Shown here in pieces: positions 9,247-18,362 of a stretch of DNA of 30,444 nucleotides. Position 1 is the stretch's first letter. Each line of letters starts with the position of its first letter. The notes beneath the pieces were generated by a model. That model was not told the DNA's origin. It saw only the letters and a list, made by a program, of their open reading frames with translations, and did no database searches. Made by a program: the position numbers and the translations under genes. Origin of the DNA: Penium margaritaceum (Eukaryota > Streptophyta > Zygnematophyceae > Desmidiales > Peniaceae); NCBI GenBank assembly GCA_023375785.1, contig SZWC01000827.1, forward strand, positions 266,658 to 297,101, given 5' to 3'.

Positions 9247-11259
9247 CATGATTGTGTCCGTGTGATGACGATATCATGAGATGTGACACGGACCTGGTCT
9301 GTTAGCACGCTGAATTTAATCCTCAAGGATTTCCATCGTGCCACCTGTACACAGTGTGTACTAGATGCATCAGTACCTTTTGGAGGTTTTTTTTTTTTTG
9401 CATCATCAGTCATGGTCGATGCAGACATCGGTCGAATCTGGCGTATGACAAGATTGACCGAATGTCAAAAGTGAACAAATTTGAAGGCGACACCTTCAGT
9501 CTATCATCACTCGGTGACTGAATATGTTATGGACATTGATAGACAAAAATACATGAATCGACGTCGATGACATGAATTCATCCACAGTTCAGTGGAAATC
9601 CATTTTGGAGAAAATGAGCGACACTCATTTTCTACTTAATGGTGCTCCATAGAACTATGACGATCTCATAGATTGCTATAAACCAACTACGACATGGTTG
9701 GGATCACGTCAAGGTTTAGGTTTTGTGATCAAAGCTTATGACCGTGCAGACGATCTATAAGCCGGCAGCTTTATGCTAACAGTGTGCTAGCACCTACATC
9801 TTGGTGGTCCGACCGACCACACGAGTCATAATCAACACAGAGGTAAAATGATGACCAGTGTGTCAAAAATGTTGATGTGAAGGGACTCTTCAAGATGGAC
9901 CTTGAGAAACAATATTTCTCATCAAATTCTTTTGATGTTTTGAGAAACGTCTCAAAGTTGAGGCCATCGTGACCAGTACACTAGTTGTGTACGTCACGCT
10001 CTTCAAACATAATGCCGATGGATTCAGGTCATACCCAGGCATGGTGTAGCACCAGCTTTCCAATTTGTTGGAACAAAACCAATCTTCGAGAGAGATCATA
10101 ATGACTACGGTGTAGTCGAACCATGCTTCACTGACCTTAAAGGTCATGGTGAAGCGACTCAAGCCCCTTGGTTTCGGGGATGGTTCAATTGAAGTACATT
10201 GCCGAACGCAAGTACAATACAATTTTGGATGTCGCTGCGGTGGTATCCACAATGGTGGATGTTTGCCGGGATGTCTTCGATGAGGGCGATCCCCTCCACG
10301 AGTGCTTCAGGCGAGGCATATGCACTCTATTGAATGGAAGTTCCGAATGTACATAATAGAAGACATTGAAGCAACACGGATTGTTGCAACTTGGCGAACA
10401 TAATCCATTGATGGGATTTTGAATGAAACCCTTGTACGTGATTACGTAATCGCAAACAGATTCAGGAACTAGTTGTTCCAGGATCACCGGATGTGATTCG
10501 AAGGTGTTCGATCACAATCACATGGAACCGACACCCGAAAGGTGTTCTTCCAACTTGTACTGAAATGATTGTGATCATGGTACACCCGTTTGGTGAATAC
10601 CGTATGATGAACACTTTGTCCGTGGATGGAATCCATGGTTGTTGAGATTGGTTATCTCAGTTAACCTAGTTCAAAAGCAGTGTGCTTTTAACGGGGACGT
10701 GAGCGGCAGCCTACGGTACCCATTTCAGACAGAAATGAGGGGATGATGGTTGAGACCAAGATCATCTAGGTCGGAGCATTGTCGTGTCCAGTGATGGACT
10801 TTGCCGGAAAATGCGCATGCCAGACGACCAATGCCGCCTCCTTCAAAGATGAGTGCAATCTTTGAATGGAAAAACAAGTGTGCTCAGCAACCATGTTTTA
10901 GGATCTTGGTGCCTCCCAACCCTAAGAAAAAGCTAGCATGCGAGTTGCATGTGCTTAGTGGAACTTGGTTGAGTTCAGCCAACCAACCCACAGGTGCTGA
11001 AAGAGGTCTAGTAGACCTACGCGTGGTCATTGCCACGTGGTTGCAAACCGAGAGGACTGATGTCCGGATCTTGGATTGCACGTATTGACAATGTTGCAAG
11101 GAGGTACCACCTTGACAGCAATCCCTTGGAAGAGATCATGTCCCAATGACATGGGAAGTGTTGTGTGGACCTGGACGGTTTTCGCGAGGACGCCCGGTTA
11201 ATTGGTCGCAGGGACGCTCCTTGCAAAGGGGGAGGAGGCGTCACCACAACAGAGAGACC

Positions 11260-12150
11260 CTATGACTTGTAGAGAGACCCTATGAGAGACCCTATGACTT
11301 GCAGATAGTCGGTTACATCCGCTGACTCCCCCAGCTTGGGCACATCCAGAGTCCTCAACAACTTCTGCCCGACGGTCGTCATCGGTGTTGAGGCAGTGGG
11401 GACAGACTCAAGTAGGGAGGCAATGCGCTCCCCCAGACTCTTGACATACGCAGCCTTGTGGACGTGGAGAACGCGACGAGCACGGTCACGCTCAAGCTCC
11501 ATGCCAAGAAACACACGAGCTGGACCTAAGTCTTTCATGTTGTACGTGGCCTGCAGCAGGGACTTCACAGTTGACACTGCTTCGTGACTTGGGGACGTAA
11601 TGAGAAGGTCATCGATGTACACAAGGATGGTGGCAAAGGGCGTCGATTGTGGAGTGACAAAGAGGGAGGGATCCACCGTGCTCCGGCGATATCCTCCCTT
11701 CTCCAGGGTGGAGGTGATCTCTTGGTTCCAACACCGTGGTGACTGCTTGAGGCCATAGAGGGCCTTTCACAGTCTCCAAACTCGATCGGTGCCGTCAGAG
11801 AACCCTGGAGGCTGCACCATGTAAATCTCCTCATCCAGCCGATCGTATAGAAAGGCATTGTTTACATCCATCTGCTCGAGCTCCCAATCGTGGTGTGTAA
11901 CAAGGCTCAGGAGAGATCGAGCTGTGATGTAGCGTCCGACGGGAGCAAAACTCTTGTCAAAGTCAACACCGTGGACTTGAGAAAACCCCATTGCTGTTAG
12001 TCGGACCTTGTACTTGTTGAGCTCGCCGTTAGGCTTGTACTTACGACGAAATACTCAGTGTGCATCAATCGCCTTGCGGCCTGGTGGGAGATCAACCAGC
12101 TCGTATACGGCGTGGTCATCTAGGGCTCTCAACTCGTCCCGCATGGCAGC
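11260..12150 (-). pseudogene. copia-2 reverse transcriptase (RVT_2), lacking RNase H
   Basis: One minus-strand frame carries the copia RT motifs in order: AAMRDELRALDDHAVYELV, VFRRKYKPNGEL, FDKSFAPVGRY, EQMDVNNAFLYDRLDEEIY, KALYGLKQSPRCW, and the catalytic YIDDLL (11620-11603) followed by MKDLGPARVFLGMELERD. The frame is kept over nearly 900 bases but broken by stop codons at 11769-11767 (TGA), 12057-12055 (TGA) and 12156-12154 (TAG). It ends at DYLQVIGSLIGSLYKS, which replaces the conserved sequence leading into RNase H. The enzyme would copy element RNA to cDNA. This copy is dead through stops and truncation. Confidence 0.92.
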
Positions 12151-12156
12151 CTCCTA

Positions 12157-13116
12157 TTATTGGGAGTCAAGCGTTGCCCGTGCCTGGCGAACAGTGGTCG
12201 GGTTAGGCGATGGCGGCGGGGCAGCAATCGCTACATTGCACTTGGCAATGCTCCCAAGGATGGCGGCTTCGAGTGCACGCTCGTGCTCAAACGTGAGTAG
12301 TGTGTACCCAAGGATAGAGCTAAGGTGAACAACCCCTGTGGATAGGCCCAGGGTGTCCATACCAGTCGGCGACGCTGGGGACTGTCCAGACGAGGTCTGC
12401 GAAGGTTGGACGGAGGACGCTGAAGCACTAGAGAAGTGAGAAGGAAGTGCGTGCAGGCATCCGCTGCAAACAAAAGGTTCGATGGGTACAAGACCGGGAG
12501 GATCACTGGGTGGACTGGGCATGACAGGAGTGAGCAGACTGGATGGGGACATAGCGGAATGTGCGGGAGAGACGGACTCAGATGGGACAGATGAGGATAC
12601 CAAAGGGGATGACGGAGCTCCAAACAAGCTAGATGACACCGACGGGGGGGTGTCAGAGGATGGTGGAGTTGCAGTTGGAGAATTCTCTGAGGGTGAAGGC
12701 TGTTGAGACGGGACAACAACATTAATGACAGGAGCAGATGGGACTGCAGGGCCGACCTCCCCCTGCAACCTAGAGAGCGGGAGTAGGGAGGCAGCGGACG
12801 AGTGATGATCGAGGTCACGGAGAAACATGGACTCGAAGAGCAAGGCATCCCGGGACTCAATGACACGCTAGCGCTCTGAGTCCTAGAAGCGCCAGGCTTT
12901 GGACTGGGAGGAGAAGCCCAAGAAGGGACAGAGACGTCCACACGGGGAGAGTTTCCCATTACGGAGGTCCTCGGGGAGCGAGACAGACGCAATGCTATCC
13001 CAGATGCATGCGAGACGGAGGTCAGCACGAGAGCCGTACCAGCGCACAAAGGGGGTAACGTTGCGGGGAAGAGTACCATGAGGCACGCGATTCCACACGG
13101 AGTTCATATAGCTCAT
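12157..13116 (-). pseudogene. copia-2 integrase C-terminal region and integrase-RT linker
   Basis: The minus frame from 13116 gives SVWNRVPHGTLPRNVTPF, WYGSRADL and CPFLGFSSQSKAWRF, typical of the copia integrase C-terminal domain. After two stop codons (12885-12883 and about 12870-12868) it continues in the same frame with DALLFESMFLRDLDHHSS and a long Ser/Pro-rich linker, ending near GVVHLSSILGYTLL. A stop at 12159-12157 precedes RT. The linker has no fold of its own and is where copia-1 is deleted. A frame change near 13120 separates this part from the integrase core. Confidence 0.85.
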
Positions 13117-13124
13117 GGCCTCAA

Positions 13125-14300
13125 GGCCAAGAGAGGGGAGAGCCCGGACTCAGATAGAAGGGTGCGGACGCCATCGGCTAGGGTCCGATTCCAGCACTAA
13201 AAAATACCGTTTTGCTGAGGTGTATAGGGAGCCGAGGTCTCCAGACACACCCCTTGGGACTCAAGGAACCGGGCGGTGGGTCCAAGGAACTCACTGCCAC
13301 GATCACTGCGAAAGATACATAGTGAGCGTTGACACGCACGTTCATCCTGAACAAGCCATGACGCGATGACCAAGGCAACATCAATCTTCTGACGAAGAGT
13401 AAAGATCCAACAAAAACGGGAAAAATCGCCCGTAAGACAAAGAATGTAATACCCGACCCCCTCAAGAAAGTCATAGAGAAGAAGACCCATGACATCGGCA
13501 TGAACAAGATCAAGAGGGTGAGCGGAATGGGAGTCAGAAGAAGCGAAGGGAGAATGATGCATTTTGCATTGGGCACAGTCCAGGCAGTCAGAGGGACATG
13601 GCGCAGGAAAGGTGGACGAGGATAAGCCAACAGCGAGCTGAAGCTGGAGCATGCTAGTGATAGCATCAATGTACACATGGCCAAGACGGTGATGCAAGAG
13701 TTGGATATCAGCAAGAGAAAGGGAAGGCGGGACATGAGCAAGAGACAAGCCAACATTGGGTGCAAAGGGGGCATGAAGGGGGACACGATACAACTTGTGG
13801 AACTTAACCCCCTGCAAGACAACACGACCAGAGGAGCGAAGACGGACAGTGCCTACACCCTGACTGGCTGAGAAATCCATGCCCTGATCGTTGAGGGACG
13901 TAACCAACAGCAGGCTGATTTCCAAAGAAAACACGAACAGAAAATCAGGCAAAAACAGCATGCCACTGGGACCGACAAAGCCGACAACACCAACGCCCTG
14001 GACGGGAAGTAACTGGCCGGAACCAGTGCGCACAAAGCGAACAGAGCCGACAGGATCCAACGAGACAAAGGCGGACCGAACAGAGGTCATGTGATGGGTG
14101 GCTCCGGAGTCGAGGACCCAGAGGCCACCAGAGACACAGACATGGGGAAGTACGCCACAGGTGGCGACAGTGCCGACAGAGGGTGGGGATGAGGCATAGT
14201 AAAAAAGACAACGAGGGAGAATGACAGACTGCCAGTGCTCGACCCATGGAACAGATGCGGACGGCAACCTAAAGGCGTGACCGGGAGGGGTCCCCATGGA
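13125..14300 (-). pseudogene. copia-2 protease and integrase core
   Basis: A single minus-strand frame, open from about 14300 to 13197, holds WVLDSGATHHMTSVRSAF (active-site Asp codon 14111-14109, DSG intact), VRTGSGQLLPVQGVG, then the GAG-pre-integrase IQLLHHRLGHVYIDAI and CPSDCLDCAQCKMHH, then the integrase core with LVHADVMG, LCLTGDFSRFCWIFTLRQ and IFRSDRGSEFLG. It stops at TPQQNGIF followed by TAG (13199-13197). The stop occupies the codon of the catalytic glutamate of the D,D-35-E triad, and the frame then reads on as CWNRTLADGVRTLL. The protease would mature the polyprotein and the integrase would insert cDNA. The gag frame lies one register away. Confidence 0.92.
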
Positions 14301-15362
14301 GGACAGGGTCAGTCTGACAGGCAAGACCTCTTGCCAACAAAGACAAGCTCTCACCTCCCTGATCGTGAAGGTGAAGACGATGAAGGAGAGACTGCTCCAG
14401 CTGGCGCTCGCCGTCAAAGGAGGCTGCAGACGATGGAGCAGGCGCACTCGAGGGAGGAGCGAACCACGGAGGAGGGATGCAGGCCGAGGAAGGTGGGCCC
14501 ACGAAGGCGGGCACTCCATAGGGCGGCGGCCAGCCCCAAGGATAGAGGGTAGGCGGATGGACGCCGATGACACCGGCGGTGGAGTAGGCCTGAGCGTGGG
14601 TGGAACTGGCAGAAAAAGTAGCGCTGGAGCTGGAGCTGACAGTGGAAGAAGAGGACCGGCTGGTGCGCGCCCAATCAGCACGCATGGCGCGTGCGAGGCG
14701 GACGTCGTCAGGGGGCGCAGGGTACTTGCGTGCGGAATTCTCAGAGGAGCCACAGTTCCAGCACACCACCTCACCAGGAACACGAGGCGACGCAGCAGTT
14801 TTGCCTGTCCGCCTGCCTTGCCCACGACCGCGTCCACGTACATAACCCTGGGAGGCAAGAGTCATAGTCGTAGAGGTAGAAAAGGAAGAAGAAGAGGATG
14901 GAGACAAGGCCGATGTAGCAACGGAGGAAGAAGAGGAGGTGGCGGTGGAGACGGTGGCCACCCCCACGACTGCAGTGCGATGAAGGTGCTTGTTTTGGAG
15001 GCTCTTCCACCAGGCGGCAAGCCTTTCAGCGACAAAGTCCCAGAGGGCACCAACACCGGGAGGGGACTTGGGTGGAACATGCTGGGAGGCAAGGCGTTGT
15101 AGCTCGTCTGCTTTGACATCGCGAAGAAAGTCGGACAGATCGGGGATCAATCCATTGACCATGGTGTGTACACCTGATAGTTGACCTGGCGTGGCCTCAC
15201 CAAGCTCGCGAAGCAGCTTGAGCCCGCGTGCCCAATAGGCGTCTGCAGACTTGTCCGCACGCATTAAGAGAGTGTTGAACTAAACGATGAGAGCGCTCTG
15301 AGCTGCTTGACCTGTGACTGTCGTACACCGTCAAAGCATGGTGTATGCACCGACTAGGTCAG
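14301..15362 (-). pseudogene. copia-2 gag, C-terminal two thirds with degenerate zinc knuckle
   Basis: The minus frame from 15264 reads MRADKSADAYWARGLKLLRE, then GVHTMVNGLIPDLSDFLRDV and RLAAWWKSL, the conserved UBN2-type copia capsid sequence. A serine-rich stretch and an RG-rich basic patch follow (GYVRGRGRGQGRR), then the nucleocapsid knuckle. The knuckle reads CWNCGSSENSARKY (14763-14722): the CCHC histidine is Asn and the last cysteine is Tyr, so it should not bind zinc. A proline/alanine-rich tail leads to the pol frame change near 14290. An in-frame TAG (15282-15280) stands just upstream of the usable Met. Gag normally packages the element RNA. Confidence 0.88.
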
Positions 15363-15899
15363 CTAGTGAACAGCGGAGTCCGCATTGGAAGTGCCAACAT
15401 CGTCGACGAGTGTCTCAGGGAAAGCACTAATGAGGGCACGGACAGCGCATGCAGACTCGTCAGTGACAGGGGTGAAGGAAGGTGTGGCAGGGAAGTAGTA
15501 TTCCCACAGACGTTCTCCCTGAGCCCATGCACAAAAACGGGTCTCCCAGGAAGAGAAGGCAAGTCCAGTGGAAAGGATAGGAGTCTGGTAGAAGAAATCA
15601 TGCTGGCGGGAGACCGCGGCAGGAGTGACAACAGATGGGGTGACAGCGGGGTTTGCGGCAGCCGGGTTAGCACCAGGTGGGGTGGAAGAGACACCGGCAC
15701 CGGTGCCAGTAGAGGAGCCAGCTGGCAGGACAGAGGCAGCAGGCAGCCGCTTGAGCACAATTGCAGCTACCTCATCTGTAAAGGCGGCTCAATTGTCATT
15801 GAAAACTTTGAGACGCTCTTCAGTGTCATGCTGAGCCTCTCGAACGAGGGTCAACTGGTGCTAAAGGTCTGGTATGACCGACTCGTTGCCATCAGGCAT
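15363..15899 (-). pseudogene. copia-2 gag N-terminus
   Basis: The start codon is ATG at 15899-15897 (MPDGNESVIPDL, then a TAG). The frame continues with QHDTEERLKVFNDN, a TGA, and AAFTDEVAAIVLKRLPAA, then a Thr/Pro/Ala-rich spacer and FSSWETRFCAWAQGERLWEY, the capsid core that copia-3 shares as FSPWEVCFSAWTQGD. It ends at 15363 with a stop and changes frame to the rest of gag. The start is supported by copia-3, whose gag also begins MP with a similar leader. The pogo element sits only 5 bases upstream of this ATG, between leader and start codon. Confidence 0.82.
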
Positions 15900-15906
15900 T
15901 GTGATA

Positions 15907-15932
15907 CCCTACTGCTCATTGATTTCGACGAT
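15907..15932 (+). repeat. pogo left terminal inverted repeat
   Basis: It begins CCCTACTGCTC and pairs with 18698-18723. The inner half overlaps the first copy of the subterminal motif TTGATTTCGACGA (15919-15931). Confidence 0.85.
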
Positions 15933-16039
15933 GATTTTTTTAAGAATTTAGGAATCCTTGATTTCGACCAGGGTTTAATTATATTAGTGTTCCATTGAAT
16001 TCGTCGAGCAACTTATGCATGGTCCTTTAATTTCGACGA
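15919..16039 (+). promoter_or_regulatory. subterminal direct repeats, likely transposase-binding sites
   Basis: Variants of TTGATTTCGACGA occur at 15919, 15958, 15995 (TTGAATTCGTCGA) and about 16027 (TTAATTTCGACGA), spaced 32-39 bases. Related copies stand near the right end at 18643 (TTGAATTCGACGA) and 18702 (TTGAAATCATCGA). Repeated sites near both ends are typical of places where a transposase binds; the binding itself is inferred. Confidence 0.6.
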
Positions 16040-16320
16040 GAGGTCGAGGTCAATTTCTTCGTGTTCGTTTATTTTGACGTCGTGCGTCCGTTTGCGAGTG
16101 CGCGCGCACGCATCGAGTCGGAAAACAAAATCTTAGCCCAACGGTCGTGACCGCGTCGATGAAGGTGGCCGTAGGAGTGTATGCAATACCGACGCGCTAA
16201 GTGTTGAGCTGCCCTTGCCTAAGGCCTGCATGCCTTCATAAAGACATGAAGGCCGTGGGCAAGAGCAGGTACACACGTCATTGTCGACCTACACCCAATT
16301 TCTTCCTTCCCTCATCCACC
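16040..16320 (+). other. pogo 5' untranslated region, no gene
   Basis: The sequence lies between the subterminal repeats and the first plausible transposase codon (ATG 16321). It includes a short GTGCGCGCGCAC dyad near 16099. No TATA box is clear. Confidence 0.5.
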
Positions 16321-17105
16321 ATGGACCGGTTTTTTAAGAAGGTGTCCGCCGACGAGAGGACTCGGCATCTGCACGAGGCCGCTCGTCAGGGTCCTCCTCC
16401 ACGCCTCGTGCCAATGAGATGACCTGTGGGACATCCGCGAAAGGTGACGAAGCTGACATTCAACAACACGGAGGCTCCGCGCATGCATGCCGACTTTGTT
16501 GGCACGTACGTGGAGTCTCTGCTGTCCCTACCCGCTGCTCCGGTGGAGGACAAGGCGTGCAACTCCACGTTGACGCCGTGTCCCCCCCGGAAGTTCACAG
16601 ACTACGCGCCCTGAGCAAGCACGTCATGTGCTGCTCCTCCACAAGCTGCTTCTTCCCTCTTTCCCCCTTGTGTGCATCATTTTACAGCGGCTAAGAAGGG
16701 TAAAGCACGTGTGGACTCTACACCCCCTCCTCCGCGCTTCAACTTCATTGGTTCCCCGAAGTTGCCCGCGGTGCACGTCGTTTCGAGCAGCCCGTCAGCG
16801 TCATCGGCGGAGTCGGAACGTCAAGTGGGACGGAGGAGCAGTCGTCAGACGACTCGACCGACACGGACTGCCTTGCGGTGCAGCTCTCCGAGTCAACGAC
16901 GTCCACATCAGCTACATCATCTGCGACTTCAAAGAAGCGTGGCCGCTACTGTGACTGCTTTGGTAACGGACACTTCAAGACAATTTTCAAGGCGTACAAG
17001 ACTCATCGGACGGCTTACGCCGCTGTTATGCATCTTAGGAAAACATTTAGGACTCCTGATGGTTACTCAGTGTATGACAGACTTGCTCCTAGCACAGTAG
17101 CATGA
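16321..17105 (+). pseudogene. pogo transposase N-terminal region, broken
   Basis: The best start is ATG 16321 (MDRFFKKVSADERTRHLHEA). The frame meets TGA at 16420-16422, continues as KVTKLTFNNTEAPRMHADFV, and meets TGA again at 16612-16614. A pyrimidine-rich tract ending TTTACAG (16687) looks like an intron acceptor; a donor near 16613-16616 is GC rather than GT, so an intron is only possible. After it come a basic patch AAKKGKARVD and, after frame changes near 16780-16860, an acidic stretch SSDDSTDTD and then KKRGRYCDCFGNGHF down to YSVYDRLAPSTVA and TGA (17103-17105). The last part is in frame with the catalytic region. It probably supplied DNA-binding and nuclear-import functions. Confidence 0.65.
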
Positions 17106-17111
17106 TGGTAT

Positions 17112-18362
17112 GTGGATGGTACAAAAGTAGTGAAGAAGCAGTACGAGGGTGTGGTGCTTGCTTCTATCGTTTGTGTATCGTCTGCGCCCATTGGAGAGAA
17201 AAAATGGAAACATGGGTGCAAGGGTAAAAGTGCTTGGCTTGACGAACACCGTGCGATTGTCCATGAGATTAAATCAACACTCCGGGATGCTCAGTCGGCT
17301 GGACATGCCCTAAATTCAAAGATCATCCGCCGCGAGATTCGTGGGGTCATTGCTCGGCACGCCCCAGGTGAGCTCGAACGGATGGGTACACGTGATTTTG
17401 CTCGGTCATGGGTCCGTCGTTTTATAAAGAGAGAGCTTGGGTGGACATGGTGTAGCGGAACTACTACTGCGCAGAAAGTGTCGGATGACTACAAGAAAAA
17501 GATCCTTACTTTCCATCGTCGTGCAGCATGCATGGTGAACCTGTACGGCATCAAACCCTTCATGGTGCTAAATGGGGATCACACCGGCATCCAGCTTCTT
17601 CCCTCAGCAGGTCACACGTACGCGCCTACAGGGTCCGAGGACATCCAGATCATGGGCCTCAAGGACAAACGTGCCATCACCGCGCTTGTCACATCGTCCA
17701 TGACCGGAGAACTCCTGCCGATGTAGCTGATTTTTGGCGGGAAGACCTCTCGCTGTCTTCCACGTGGAGTCCACGCCCAGGCCCTCATCGACGCTGGTTG
17801 GAACCTGATGTGCACGCCCTCCCATTGGGCCAACGCTGACACGACAAAAGAGTGGATTCGCACCATCGTCCACCCGTACTACAAGCGGACGTGTGCGGCG
17901 CTGGGGGTCTGCGAGGGCGAGGCAGATCTGCTACTCGTGCTCGATACCTGGCATCCGCACGCGTCCGCTTCTTTTCAGCTCTGGCTACAGGACACCTTCA
18001 AGTTCATGCACACTGTTTACATTCCTGCAGGATGCACATCAAAAGCGCAGCCTGCTGACGTGGGCATCATTCGCCCACTAAAGAACAAACTGGAAGAACT
18101 TTTTTCGATGTGGGGTGCGGAGCGTAGTCGTGAGGGGGGGACGATGCACATCGGCATGAAAGACCTCAAGGAGGAGGCATGCGCATGGTTCATGGATGCA
18201 TGGGACTACATCCGTGAGGCGGAGCCCATGGTCAAAAACGCATGGGCTCGCTCGGGTTTCACTCATGTATTCGATCCGGCATTCCATCGTGATGCAGTCC
18301 CATACGCTGGCGAGCTGCTGTTCCATGACGAGGCATGTGATGAGGAGAATTTCGTAGACTAG
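17112..18362 (+). pseudogene. pogo/Tigger-like DDD transposase, one internal stop
   Basis: There are 416 codons in one frame. A CENP-B-type helix-turn-helix region comes first (residues about 70-125, with FARSWVRRFIKRELGWTW and STAQ-like TTTAQKVSDDYKKKIL). Next is the DDE_1 catalytic core: MVLNGDHTGIQLLP (first Asp, codon 17577-17579), LLLVLDTWHPHAS (second, 17943-17945) and YIPAGCTSKAQPADVGIIRP (third, 18057-18059), about 37 residues after the second. The third acidic residue is Asp, as in pogo and Tigger. The enzyme would cut and paste the element at TA. A TAG at 17724-17726 interrupts GELLPM/LIFGGKTSRCLP; it is one C-to-T step from CAG. An upstream TGA (17103-17105) is in the same frame. 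An acidic C-terminus (DEACDEENFVD) ends at TAG 18360-18362. Confidence 0.9.

Larger units (their letters stand above)
4398..11153 (+). repeat. dense array of short perfect hairpins with 5-base spacers
   Basis: Short perfect inverted repeats follow one another through about 6.75 kb. The arms differ in sequence, but the spacer is mostly exactly 5 bases. Arm/spacer/position examples: 10/ATGTG at 4625-4649; 8/CAGTC at 4955-4975; 9/CGGTC at 5238-5260; 8/CGACG at 5449-5469; 10/CGACT at 6022-6046; 7/CGGCC at 6400-6418; 8/CGGTC at 6969-6989; 7/CGACA at 7023-7041; 7/CGAAA at 8661-8679; 6/CGATA at 9077-9093; 8/AAGTA at 9125-9145; 10/CGACA at 9609-9633; 6/CGATC at 9655-9671; 6/CGGAT at 10371-10387; 6/CCAAT at 11137-11153. 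I count at least 30 with arms of 6 or more and a spacer of exactly 5. Under equal base use about 1 or 2 would be expected by chance (length divided by 4096). The spacers commonly start CG, always on the plus strand. No protein gene is supported here; the open frames are short and unrelated. The function is unknown. Confidence 0.85.

Noticed and set aside
10801..11088. 95-codon plus-strand ORF near the array end
   Set aside because: It has no recognisable motif and is covered by array hairpins such as 10845-10865 and 11137-11153.
4398..11153. CRISPR array
   Set aside because: There is no constant direct repeat with uniform spacers; the constant part is a 2-5 base spacer inside variable palindromes, and the context is eukaryotic.
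4398..11153. Row of rho-independent terminators or a bacterial operon
   Set aside because: Hairpins lack downstream T-runs and no bacterial genes are present.
11223..11240. Polypurine tract of a 3' LTR for the array
   Set aside because: AAAGGGGGAGGAGG is purine-rich, but no TG-starting LTR similar to 4398-4832 follows it.
14296..15102. 268-codon plus-strand ORF
   Set aside because: It is antisense to copia-2 gag, whose minus frame has the clear capsid motifs.
16672..17100. 142-codon frame as an independent gene
   Set aside because: It is the frame-shifted shadow of the pogo transposase N-terminal region; the frame containing KKRGRYCDCF joins the catalytic ORF.
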